Assembly: GCA_021234155.1 (NCBI GenBank)
Contig: JAJEKV010000047.1
Span: 4,911,637 to 4,975,636, forward strand
Direction of reading: 5' to 3'
Length of the DNA: 64,000 nt
DNA from: Isoetes taiwanensis
Lineage: Eukaryota; Streptophyta; Lycopodiopsida; Isoetales; Isoetaceae
The notes under the pieces are model-generated. The model ran no database searches. It worked only from the letters and a program-made list of their open reading frames with translations, and was not told the DNA's origin. This document shows, one piece after another, positions 21,376 to 32,399 of this stretch. The first letter of the stretch is position 1. Each line of letters begins with the position of its first letter. The translations under genes were made by a program, and so were the position numbers.

Positions 21376-22576
21376 CTAGATGCGACCAGCAACTATAGGT
21401 GGAGGACATCCTTCCTTGGATTCCACATAGGGAGTGAAAACAGGTCTGTTGGTGACCGGAAAAGAGAGTGACATGACACCTTGGCGTTCCACTGGTGCAA
21501 CCCAAGCAAAGCCATGGTACCGACCAGTTCGCCAGCTCGATTCCAGATTACCTGCAACCAAATGCGCAATACCATTTAGTAACGCATCAACCTGGCAGTT
21601 GCCTTCCCACCTGCGCGAGATGCGCTCTTTCAATTGCATAAAAATTCGATCATTCTCCTCCATCATCTGCCCTGCTTTTATCATGGCATCCTGCAAGCAT
21701 AACCCTTCTTCGGTGGCAACAGTGCATATTATGTTGTGGAAGTCCTTGTTCGTGTACTCAGCACGAAAGGATAGCACATCGTTGGAAATTATCATGCTCG
21801 TTGCAGCAACATCAACAAACTGGATCATGTCAGGATCCTCAAACATGTTCAAATCCAGCTGTAAAGCATACTCTACCAAATGGATTCCCATCACAAACGT
21901 TGTTACCACTTTCCTTTGGGCAATGAGCTCATCCACAGTAGGCATTTTGCCATGCTCGCGCATATTGTTTTGGGATGATAGAGATGCAAACATAGAGAGA
22001 GTATCACTGGTGAATATGGCAGACTGTGTTGGCGTCATATCCTTCACAAGTGCACTAAAAGCTTCTTGGAAAGCATACAGGAGATTTCTGTCCCGGACTG
22101 GCATATTTTTCACTACTGGGCACTTAAGATTGATAACATCTAGGTACTTTTGCAAAAGGCTGTTAGTGTTGCGTGAATTTGCACCATGGTGTTCCATGTC
22201 ATCCAGGACAGAGTCCCAAAAGGTAAACCAAGAAACAAAAGGAATTATGAGGCGTAGCCTACTTTTCAAAGCATTTGGGAAAAGCATACAACACAACATC
22301 ACCAAGTTTTGTTCTAGAATCCACCTCATGTCCTCCTCACTCTTTGGCTTCAAATCTTGGGCGAATATGCTCGTATGCCTGGTGGATCTTCCATGGACAG
22401 ACACAAGAAAGCTTGGGGATGTAGATTTGCTTCAGATCCGTTGCAAACGCTGGCTTGTTACTGGCCGAACTTGTTGTGGATACAACACTATATCTGCTAC
22501 TAATTGAAGCATGAAATGAAGATGGAGGGGTGTAGCTATTTTTACATGAGGGATGAAATGCAAGGAGAGAAGCCAT
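21376..22576 (-). pseudogene. Microbial-type terpene synthase-like gene, copy 2 (one frameshift)
   Basis: This copy is about 400 codons, intronless, starting at ATG 22574-22576 (MASLLAFHPSCKNS). The first 45 or so residues are rich in Ser/Thr with few acidic residues, resembling a plastid transit peptide. Next comes KLSCVCPWKIHQAYEHIRPR, then the core: WDSVLDDMEHH, NDVLSFRAE and RTGRYH, the expected class I metal and substrate motifs. A deletion of about 20 bases relative to copy 1, near 22350, moves the N-terminal part out of frame with the core; it reads FEAKE then stop. Where copy 1 has LEWSWRTGRYH this copy has LESSWRTGRYH, losing a Trp near the active-site end. The two copies are very similar over about 1.2 kb, so the duplication is recent. 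Function is doubtful unless the frameshift is an error. Confidence 0.85.
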
Positions 22577-22696
22577 AGTCCAGAATCGAGCAATGACCCT
22601 GCTTCCCCTGCTTCCCTTCTGCAACAAAATGGAAAGACGGAGCCGCACAACAACAAAAAAAACCTCCTTTCCGTCGCAACGACGTTTGTTTGGGTC

Positions 22697-22728
22697 CTTT
22701 ATAAGGTAATAGTCGTCATTTTATAATG
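22697..22728 (-). promoter_or_regulatory. Possible TATA boxes of terpene synthase copy 2
   Basis: On the minus strand, CTTATAAA (22698-22705) and CATTATAAAAT (22718-22728) lie about 120-150 bases upstream of the ATG at 22576, a plausible distance for a plant core promoter with a short leader. No experimental support. Confidence 0.35.
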
Positions 22729-24511
22729 CTTTCTCTTTGCAGATCCGCTAGGTCGGTGGGTTTGCCCAACTATCGTAAACTAATTTTTGGGTTGCCCTCT
22801 ATTATTTCTTGTTTTAGAATTTAAGGGTCCAGTAAAACAATGGCAGTAAAACAGAGCTTTGTGGCTTTCCGTAGACGTGGCATCATATTGGACCTAGGTT
22901 GGTTCTCGCTCATTATCATGTGGCTTTCCATCTCTAGACATGGACATCATATTGGACCTAGGTTTGGTTCTTGGTCATTATCATGTGGCTTTCCGTCTCT
23001 AAACGATGCGAGTGAAGAACAAAACTAGTTTGGACGATTTCTTTCGCCACAAATAACATGTTGTGAACGTGATAACCATGACTTATTTCAACCATAAGCC
23101 CTTATGCAGAAGGGATAATGCATTATTTGACCACAAACATGAATGCTTGAAACTAAATATCTACCTCTTTAATATATATCAAAATTATGTGTGCCCTAAA
23201 GTGAAATTGTGATTGAATACCCATCGCCATGCTTCTCCTGTTCCTCAAACGAATGTTTATAATCAGTTATTCAGTTACTCGTTTCATAGGATAAATTTCT
23301 TGTAAATTATAAGGTTGTGTTGTAAAATTACATAATCTAATGTTGTTAGGCAGAAGAAAGTGTGTAAATAATAAGATAGCAATGCATATTGAGCCTAATA
23401 ATATCCAAAACATTTTAAATCACTACTGCTCTAATATTTAATACTTGTGGAAAAGAAGATAGAAAGGGGTTAGTTTCCAGAAAGACATCAATACAATAGT
23501 GCATTTTGAAGTTTTGGATATACACAATGTTTGGACACAATCTATAAATTGTCCTCAAATATAAGAAAAAGGTTGGAAGGGGTCTTAAATAATGTACGCT
23601 AACATCATGGTGATGTCACCATTCAACAAACAATGTTAAATTATTGACAACAATTATTTACACATAATTCAAAAAAGAACAAGAAAAAAGTTGTATTACA
23701 TTGATCAAAGATATTTATACAACAAAATTTATACTAAGCTACCATTTGCTACCTCAGAACCCCTTTGCCAAATGCATGTCCGTCGGCATGATGGTAATCC
23801 TCTTCATGTGAATGGCACAAAGATTGGTATCCTGAAAGAGGGATACCAAATGGACCTCGGCTATCTCCTGTGCTCTTTTGGAACTTCCTAATCTCTCTTT
23901 GCCAGGTGTTTCTTTCTTTCTTGGTGCTTGTTGTTGAGGATTCCTGAGGTCCTCCTCTATGTGTTCTTGGTTTACTCCTTGATGAGCTGACATGTTAGCA
24001 TGCTCATGTGCCAATCTTCGTGCAGTCTTCGTGCTGCTGCTACAGCTTCTTGGTTGGCCTTGTGTGTATACGTCCTCCTCTTAATGGTGCCAGTGAGGTT
24101 GGCGTTGGTTGCAGGTGTTGTGCATTATGCAAGATAAATATGGGTCTTTATATGTGGATTCTTAGCCTAATAACACGATGCATATGCAACTGAATGGGTC
24201 AAATTCATACATGAAGCGTTCTGAAACCAAAGAATGTGTCATTTACAATAAATCTACTATTATCTACATGTTTGCTAAGGTGAAACCATAATGGTAGAAC
24301 AATCATATCCAAACAAAGTCAAAAGTTGGTATCTAACTATATGTATGAGTACTAGATTTTTATTTTTTTTTTGGAATTATTTATGTCTTTTGGAATGCTT
24401 TTTCCGGCCAAAATTACAAGCAAAGAAATCAGAAATTATTTTGGAAGACTCATTCCGGCAAGGTTATTTCGGCTGATGTGAGCTAAGAGCCGCTGCCCAT
24501 TCCTTCTCCAC

Positions 24512-24655
24512 CTCAGCATCGCACAAGCAGCATATCTTTAGGCGACGTTTCCAGCATAGTAGCTATTTTGAAACGGTCTACCAATCTAAAATAGTTATAA
24601 GAAGAGAAGAACATCCATCGCCATGGGGAATATGGAGCTTTGCAAGATGCTTATA
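24512..24655 (+). repeat. Dispersed block, copy 2 (partner 19920-20060)
   Basis: Same sequence as at 19920, here without the LINE in front of it. It therefore helps define the right-hand boundary of the LINE insertion at 19912. Confidence 0.85.
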
Positions 24656-25493
24656 CAGTTTCTAGGATTTCTCTCGGCAGGTCTGCTAGGTCGATGGGTT
24701 GGCCCAACTATCGTACAATAATTTTTATTTCTTGTTTTAGAATTTAGGGGTACAGTAAAACAGTGGCAGTAAAACAGAGCTTCTGTGGCTTTCCGTTTCT
24801 GACTTGGGCATCATATGTGTGGCTTTCCGTCTCTAGACATGGACATCATATTGGACCTAGGTTTGGTTCTTGGTCATTATCATGTGGCTTTCCGTCTCTA
24901 AACAATGCAAGTGAAGAACAAAACTAGTTTGGACGATTTCTTTGGCCACAAATAACATGTTGTGAACGTGATAACCATGACTTATTTCAACCATAAGCCC
25001 TTATGCAGAAGGGACAATGCATTATTGACCACAAACATGAATGCTTGAAACTAAATATCTACCTCTTTAATATATATCAAAATTATGTGTGCCCTAAAGT
25101 GAAATTGTGATTGAATACCCATCGACATGCTTCTCCTCTTGCTCAAACGAATGTTCATAATTAGTTATTCAGTTACTAGTTTTCCCAATACTCGTTTCAT
25201 AGGATAAATTTGTTGTAAATTATAAGGTTGCATTGTAAAATTACATAATCTAATGTTGTTTGGCAGAAGTTGAAAGCGTGTAAATAATAAGGTAGCAACG
25301 CATGATCACTTAAGAATTTGAGCCTAATAATATCCAAAACATTTTAAATCACTACTGCTCTAATATTTAATACTTGTTGAAAGAAGATAGGAAGGGGTAG
25401 GTTAGTTTCCAGAAAGACATCAATACAAATAGTGCATTTTGAAGTTTTGGATATACACAATGTTTGGACACAATCTACAAATTGTCCTCAAAT

Positions 25494-25743
25494 GGGCAAA
25501 AGTATGCTGGTGGGGTACAAAAGCAGGCGTCCGGACACATGCTGACAGCACTCATATAACACCACGTATGGCAGCTTGTATAGGGTGTTATTGGTACTAG
25601 CACATGGTAATTAGGTAATCAATAGAAATATGTAATAGCTCCAATGAATGACAAGTGGAATACTATGATAGAATAGTAGGTGCAGAGTGTTGATCTAAGT
25701 GCTGGGGTCGCGTTTATTTGTACCCCACCAGCATACTTTTGCC
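25494..25743. mobile_element. 250-bp MITE with perfect 27-bp terminal inverted repeats
   Basis: GGCAAAAGTATGCTGGTGGG..TACAAA at the left end is repeated exactly as its reverse complement at the right end (TTTGTACCCCACC..TTTTGCC). The sister blocks at 23548 and 31229 read CCTCAAATATAAGAAAAAGG with no insertion, so they are empty sites. AAAT appears duplicated at the junctions, a likely 4-bp target duplication. No coding capacity. Class is unclear. Confidence 0.85.
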
Positions 25744-27290
25744 AAAATATAAGAAAAAGGTTGGAGGGGTCGTAAATAATGTAACGCTAACATCATGGTG
25801 ATGTCACCATTCAACTAACAATGTTAAATTATTGACAACAATTTTTTACACCTAATTAAAAAAAGAACACGAAAAAATATGTATTACATTGATCAAAGAT
25901 ATTTATACAACAAAATTTATACTAAGCTACCATTTGCTACCTCAGAACCCCTTTATCAAATGCATGTCCTTCGGCATGATGCTAACCCTCTTCATGTGAA
26001 TGGCACAAAGATTGGTATCCTGAAAGAGGGATACCAAATGAACCTCGGCTACCTCCTGTGCTCTTTTGGAACTTCCTAATCTCTCTTTGCCAGGTGTTTC
26101 TTTCTTTCTTGGTGCTTTTTTTTGAGGTACAGTCGGTCCTCCTCTATGTGTTCTTGGTTTGCCGCTTGATGAGCTGACGTGTTAGCATGCTCTTGTGCCA
26201 ATCTTCGTGCAGCCTTCGTGCTGCTACTACAACTTCTTGGTTGGCCTTTGTGTATATGTCCTTCTCCTCTTGGTGGTGCCAGTGGGGTTGGCGTTGGTTG
26301 CAGGTGTTGTGCATTATGCAAGATAAATATGGGTTCTTTATATGTGGATTCTTCTTAGCCTAATAACAGGATGCATATGCAACTGAATGGGTCAAATTCA
26401 TACATGGTGTTCTGAAACAAAAGAATGTGTCATTTACAATAAATCTACTATGATCTACATGTTTGTTAAGGTGAAACCATAATGGTAGAACAACCATATC
26501 CAAACAAAGTCAAAAGTTGGTATCTAACTATATATAAGATTACTAGAATTTTTTTATTTTTTTTTTGGAATTATCTATGTCTTTTGGAATGCTTTTTCCG
26601 GCCAAAATTACAAGCGAAGAAATCAGAAATTATTTTGGAAGACTCATTCCGACAAGCTTATTTCCGACCTGGCAAAAAATTCCCACTACCTCGGCTTTCT
26701 CTCGGCAGGTCTGTTAGGTCGGTGAGTTGGCCCAACTATCATATAGTAACCTTTATTTCTTGCTTTGGAATTTAGGGGTACAGTAAAATAGTGGCAGTAA
26801 AACAAACCTTCTGTGGCTTTCCGTCTCTAAACATGGGCATCATATTGGACCTAGGTTGGTTCTTGGTCATTATCATGTGGCTTTCCGTCTCTAGACATGG
26901 ACATCGTATTGGACCTAGGTTTGGTTCTTGGTCATTATCATGTGGCTTTCCATCTCTAAACGATGCAAGTAAAGAATAAAGCTAGTTTAAACGATTTCTT
27001 TAGCCACAAATAACATGTTGTGAACGTGATAACCATGACATATTTCAACCATAAGCCCTTATGCAGAAGGGATAATGCATTATTTGACCACAAACATGAA
27101 TGCTTGAAACTAAATATCTACCTCTTTAATATATATCAAAATTATGTGTGCCCTAAAGTGAAATTGTGATTGAATACCCATCGACATGCTTCTCTTGTTG
27201 CTCAAACGAATGTTCATAATCAGTTATTCAGTTACTCATTTTTCCAATACTCGTTTCATAGGATAAATTTGTTGTAAATTATAAGGCTGT

Positions 27291-27655
27291 CGGATGGGTA
27301 TATTTGCCCTTTATTCCAAGATCTGGACCGTACATAGCGATCCTCGTTTGTGGGGTATGCATGTACAAGTTTTTGTATATCGTATATTAAAATTTACAGA
27401 ATACTATAAGGTTTTAGAGAATGTACTTAATGGTGTTAATTTTGTACATGTGTTGTAAATTTTTTGGGGCTCTCGCTGCCCTACGTAACCCCCCGTGTGA
27501 ATATGCACCCAAACCAAAGGGGGTTTAAGGGGGATTTTTATTTAAATGTGTCAAATGCAATGGTTTGTGTTAATAATGTTAATGGTAGTTGTGTGTTAAT
27601 GGTTTGTGTTAACTGAAATTTTTTTTGGCCCCTTCGGGGCCTTAAGAATGGTGTA
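27291..27655 (+). repeat. Direct repeat, left copy (partner 29603-30021)
   Basis: Shares with the right copy CCTCGTTTGTGGGGTATGCA, GGCTCTCGCTGCCCTACGT, GAATATGCACCCAAACC, the purine tract AAAGGGGGTTTAAGGGGGAT, and at the end GGCCCCTTCGGGGCC, a perfect stem with a UUCG loop. The right copy is longer because of short internal duplications of TGTTAATGTCAATGGTTGTT. Confidence 0.8.
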
Positions 27656-27796
27656 GGGGTGTAGATCACATTACCTAATACTCTAACGATGGATAATACT
27701 CTAATGATGGATGTTTTCAGCATTCTAAATTTAGCTAGATTTGCATACCACCAAAGAAAGTCCTTTGTTGGTACAGAGTTCTATGACATAGAAAAA

Positions 27797-27903
27797 GGAC
27801 TGCTAGATCCCATAATTCCAGTGGGTCCAGAACTTACAGAACTTTGGAATGGAGAAGGACTGCTAGATCCCATAATTCAAGTGGGTCGAACTTTGGAATG
27901 GAG
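27797..27903 (+). repeat. Tandem duplication of about 55 bp
   Basis: GGACTGCTAGATCCCATAAT followed by GTGGGTC and ACTTTGGAATGGAGA occurs twice in succession, the second time with a short deletion. Confidence 0.8.
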
Positions 27904-29089
27904 AGGCACAATCTTCCCAAAAGCATTGTTGTTCCTTGTGGAGGATGAGCTTGCCCAGGACCATTATAAGGATTTCTAAGGAGCATCTCAAATTCAGAGT
28001 TCTTTGCCATGAACATGTTCATTTCTCTTTGGATCTATATAAATATAAAATGCCATCAAGACTTTATTGCACAAGTACACAATTAACTTTCAGAAACAAG
28101 TACACAATTGCACCCACCAAATCTGGTGGTGGAATCCCTTGTTGTGCACCTTCATATGCAATTGAGCGAAGTTCTTCAAAACTCATGTCCCCTACTATAT
28201 CATTCGGAAGGCTGCAAAGAAAACACCATGGATTATTGCGGTGTAATACCGCATCCATTTCAGACGTGCAAACTGGGTGCAGAGACTTAGTTTAAAATCT
28301 TTTCCCAAAGTTTTGTCTCACTATTTCCAATGTGCATAGCATGTGAGACGCCAAAACATGGGGCGCTCTTTGGAGTCGTCCTTGATTTGCTCTTTACAAA
28401 CCTTAGGATCATTACACGATAAAATAGACGACTTGTCACTAACCGAAGCGATATGAAAGCTATGACTTGTAGATGAGGTTTGGCGGGGAAATACCTATGT
28501 TCAAAGGTGCTTGTGAAACTTGTGTGGCTTGTGAAAACAATGATCCATAGTAGTTCCCATTCCCACTCCTCCGAGGTCGCTAACTTGCAAAATGTTCCAT
28601 TAAACACACAGTTCTCTATCACATCAAAACGACTAAAGTCGGGTGATGATAACTTTCATGTAGGCGGTTTTTTGTTGAAGAGTAAGAACAGATTGAATAT
28701 TCAAAGTCCGCGACGATTTACACAGGTCCGGAAGGCGTTAGACAAAGTTATTCCAATATCTAGCATGGACATTGATCTCAGGTTCTCGTTTTGAACGATC
28801 TCTACTATGAAAACCATCCCTACTGCAAAACCCTTAACCATCTCGACCGTAAGACACCCGCAAAGCCATCTCAACCGCCTAAAAGAATATCGGGGACATA
28901 CAAAAGACGCCGCAAACCCTTAACCTTAACTCTTAACATCCGTTTTTGAGGAATCCATGGAGTAGAAGCTCGGGGAAAATCACCAAAGCAAGATCTTTAA
29001 AGAGATGTCTATGCCGAGGAGGATCGTGGGCAGCCCGGGTAATGCTTGTTTCCCTGTTTTCCCCTCGCTAATTCGTCCCCTAAGCAACA

Positions 29090-29255
29090 GATCCCGGCAG
29101 ATCTTTAAGCTTCAAAACCGCCAGATCCTTAAGCAACGGATGCCTTAAGCTTCAAAGATCCAACTTTACATGCTTGAAAACAATCCCACGATGCGACAAT
29201 CGCCTTTAAGCTTCAAAAGTTCGGCCTTCAATGGCCTTAAGCTTCAAAGAAGCTA
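29090..29255 (+). repeat. Repeated TTTAAGCTTCAAA motif
   Basis: CTTTAAGCTTCAAA or CCTTAAGCTTCAAA occurs four times in about 150 bases, with GATC-containing spacers. No coding sense seen. Confidence 0.7.
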
Positions 29256-29602
29256 AGAAACCCCTCCGCGCCATAGCCAACACAAAATCATAATCTGCCA
29301 TGGCATTCATAATCTGCCAACAAAATCATAGGCTAGTAGATAGATAAAATAATAGGCCACACAACCCTAAACAAAACCCTAAAACTAATGGGAGGATATT
29401 CACCACAAGATTTGCTCCCTTTTCTAAAATCAACGGCTAACAAAAGGGTGCACTCTAGAAATACTATTTAGTACACCTGGATGAATACGGCCACCAAATC
29501 ATATGAAAACCTTAGAGAAAACAGTACAAAAACAAAAAAAAAAACCCCTGTTATAATGCTACATATTCACACGGGGGGTGACTCCGGGCAACGAGAGTTG
29601 TT

Positions 29603-30021
29603 GGATAGGCATATTCACCCCTTATTCCTTAATCTACACTGTACATAAAGTTCCTCGTTTGTGGGGTATGCAAGTACAAAATTTGCTATACTGTATAACA
29701 AGATTCGCAAAATACTATAAGATTTCAAGTGGAATACTATATGGTGTTGATTTTGTACGTGCAAAATACAATTATGAGGGCTCTCGCTGCCCTACGTCAC
29801 CCCTTGTATGAATATGCACCCAAACCAAAGGGGGTTTAAGGGGGATTTTAATTTAAATGTGTTAGACCCAATGGTTGTGTTAATTAATGTCAATGGTAGT
29901 TATGTGTTGGTTGTTAATGTCAATGGTTGTTATGTGTTGGGGGATTTAATTTTTATATGTTGGATGTTAATGGTTTGTGTTGCAAAAAAAATTTTTTGGC
30001 CCCTTCGGGGCCTTAGGGACA
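29603..30021 (+). repeat. Direct repeat, right copy (partner 27291-27655)
   Basis: See the left copy. Ends in the same GGCCCCTTCGGGGCC hairpin after a T-rich run (about 29993-30012). Confidence 0.8.
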
Positions 30022-30665
30022 TCCCCCCCGGTGTGACAAAAATTTTAGAATTCAAACCAGAAAAAAACTAGAATTCATTTGAGGCTTTCATCACCTGTAG
30101 CTTTTGAATTTCATCACAATAAAACAAATAGAACATAAGTAAAAGTTACCATAAGGATAGTTCGGATTGATCCCATTATTCTAAAAGTCATAAAGTTTGC
30201 AACACCTATACACAAACATTTTTCAACTGGAATTTAACAGCAGCCTTTGGCCTCCATGGATTCTTGTGGTGAGAAACCAAAGTAGGAAACTTTTCTGCTT
30301 GTTAGCACAAGGATCTAGAAGCCTTGGAATTTGCTTAATAACTGCCTCAAAATCTAAAAATGCATGGTAATTTTTTGCAACCTTCATTCGGAATGAGCCA
30401 TAAAACAATATCCAATAGTGCAATCCTGTATTAATCAGCTGGTAGGATGTGAAAGCCTACCAAACCCGGCCGAAAAATTGCTGTTTTAGCATATATAACT
30501 TAACCAAACATATCCATATCATACACTATCAAAAAGATCTCGGAGAGAGCTTTCCAACGCAATAAAAATCATCTCAAACAGAGCTCTGGATCAAAAGTTA
30601 TGATAAGAAATGTGTTGCCGGCGGGGAAACTGCACTACATGCGCCCTTCAAGCCCTTCATGTGCC

Positions 30666-30836
30666 CATTATGCACCACACACACAAAAAGAGGGCTTTTG
30701 TTGTGAGCCATTTGTTGTTGACCATTATGCACCACACGCACAAAAAGAGGGCTTTTGTTGTGAGCCATTGGTTGTTGACCATTATGCACCGCACGCACAA
30801 AAAAAAGGGTTTTGTTGTGAGCCATTGGTTGTTGAC
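30666..30836 (+). repeat. Tandem array, three 57-bp units
   Basis: Three consecutive 57-bp units run from CATTATGCACC..AC.CACAAAAA to TTGTGAGCCATTGGTTGTTGAC. Because 57 is a multiple of three, repeated peptides appear in several frames on both strands. No frame stands out as coding. Confidence 0.95.
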
Positions 30837-31739
30837 CATTGGAAAAAAAAGGCTAAAATCAATGGCTCAGAAATGGTGCACTCTAGATGTACACATTAGT
30901 ACATCCATTTGAATACATCACGAAATCATAGAAAAACCTTAGTGAAAAGCGTACAAAAACACAAAGAAAACCCCCTGTTATTATGCTACATATTCTAATG
31001 TTGTTTGGCAGAAGTTGAAAGCGTGTAAAGAATAAGGTAGCAATGCATGATCACTTAAGAATTGAGCCTAATAATATCCAAAACATTTTAAATCACTGCT
31101 GCTCTAATATTTAATACTTGTGGAAAGAAGATAGGAAGGGGTAGGTTAGTTTCCAGAAAGACATCAATACAATAGTGCATTTTGAAGTTTTGGATATACA
31201 CAATGTTTGGACACAATATATAAATTGTCCTCAAATATAAGAAAAAGGCTGAAAGGGGTCTTAAATAATGTACGCTGACATCATGGTGATGTCACCATTC
31301 AACAAACAATGTTAAATTATTGACAACAATTATTTACACATAATTCAAAAAAGCAAGAAAAAATTTGTATTACATTGATCAAAGATATTGAAACAATGGC
31401 ACAAAGATTGGTATCTTGAAAGGGGGATACCAAATGGACCTCGGCTACCTCCTGTGCTCTTTTGGAACTTCTTTGCCAGGTGTTGCTTTCTTTCTTGGTG
31501 CTTGTTGTTGAGGATTCCTGAGGTCCTCCTCTATGTGTTCTTGGTTTGCCGCTTGATGAGCTGACGTGTTAGCATGCTCTTGTGCCAATCTTCGTGCAGT
31601 CTTCATGCTGTTGTTATAGCTTCTTGGTTGGCCTTGTGTGTATACGTCCTTCTCCTCTTGGTGGTGCCAGTGGGGTTGGCGTTGGTTGCAGGTGTTGTGC
31701 ATTATGCAAGATAAATATCATCAAACATGTGCAGTTGGA

Positions 31740-32390
31740 AGAAACTCTCGATATGACCGAGATGTTGTGTCATTAAATATTATGAGCTCCGCATATGGCC
31801 AAAACAGATTGTTGAAGAAGGCGTTATTTCAGAAAATTTTCCAAAAGGAATGATATGCTCTCAGCATATGGATAAGGGAATCTGAAGGAAGCTTTCCAAA
31901 GCTTCCACCAAATTCCTGACCTTGATTTTAGTTCATGGTGTACGATAGTTGCAGCTTATTCTCTACAAAATCACCTTGAAGAGGCATGGAAATTATTTCA
32001 GCAAATGCTGAAGCAAGATTGAGCGATTCGAAGAGGTAAGAATTTTTGTCACTCTTCAAGTTCAAAACATACAGTTTGGTTATTTTATGTGTGCTTGAAT
32101 GCTTGGGCAGACCATGTACGTTCCATAAATTCCACTTCCACCAGCCTAAGAAACGTTAGAATTATTTCAAAAAATTTCCCGAAAGGAATGCTATGTTTTT
32201 AGCTTATGCACAACAAGGGAATGTGAACAAAGCTTTCCAAATCTTCCACCAGATTCTAACCTTGATTTTGTTTCATGATCTACTATAATTGCAGCTTATG
32301 CTCTACATGGTCACTTTGAAGAGACATGGAAATTGTTTCAAAAAAGCCCAAGCAAGATTGAGCTATTGGAATAGGTAAGAATTTTACTCG
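31740..32390 (+). pseudogene. PPR gene remnant, second copy
   Basis: Segments resemble those at 20.2-20.8 kb: DFSSWCTIVAAYSLQNHLEE with AWKLFQQMLKQD (about 31925-32020), YGQNRLLKKALFQKI (about 31795) and STIIAAYALHGHFEETWKLF (about 32280-32340). The HxxxAxxxF and WxxxIxxY spacing fits plant PPR motifs. Frames are broken by stops. Two PPR remnants at opposite ends of the block array suggest that the array arose within, or was copied with, a PPR gene. Confidence 0.7.
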
Positions 32391-32399
32391 CTCTTTAAG

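Larger units (their letters stand above)
27289..30990. mobile_element. 3.7-kb composite insertion in the third block
   Basis: The sister block at 25.23 kb reads from ATTATAAGG.TG into TAATCTAATGTTGTTTGGCA within about 20 bases. Here 3.7 kb separates these points. The insertion holds two long direct repeats (27291-27655 and 29603-30021). The phrase CCCCTGTTATAATGCTACAT also occurs near 29550 and, as CCCCCTGTTATTATGCTACA, at the right end, suggesting nested copies of one element. A 36-bp inverted repeat (CTCTCG.TGCCC to CCCCCCGTGTGAATATG) links about 27473 and 29600. No transposase is visible. An antisense exon-like piece at about 28110-28200 (NDIVGDMSFEELRSIAYEGA) may be captured host sequence. 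Confidence 0.6.
22740..31720 (+). repeat. Three diverged tandem copies of a roughly 2-kb block
   Basis: Each copy begins near CTAGGTCGGTGGGTT..GCCCAACTATC (22745, 24690, 26710). It continues with GTGGCTTTCCGTCTCTA and GACATGGACATCATATTGGA, then TTTGGACGATTTCTTT..CCACAAATAACATGTTGTGA, CTAAATATCTACCTCTTTAA, and ends near GGTGTTGTGCATTATGCAAG (24115, 26303, 31692). The third copy is split by the 27289-30990 insertion. The second carries the 250-bp MITE at 25494. The interspacer ATGGTAGAACAA.CATATCC is also duplicated (24290, 26482). No gene is supported inside the block. The block's 5' part also occurs at 14.63-14.81 kb. Confidence 0.85.

Noticed and set aside
27291-30021. The two direct repeats as LTRs of a retrotransposon
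   Set aside because: No TG..CA termini, no recognisable primer-binding site, and no gag or pol between them. A purine tract alone is not enough.
30600-30912. Overlapping open frames encoding His/Lys-rich repeats
   Set aside because: They arise from the 57-bp tandem array, whose unit length is a multiple of three; frames are open on both strands.
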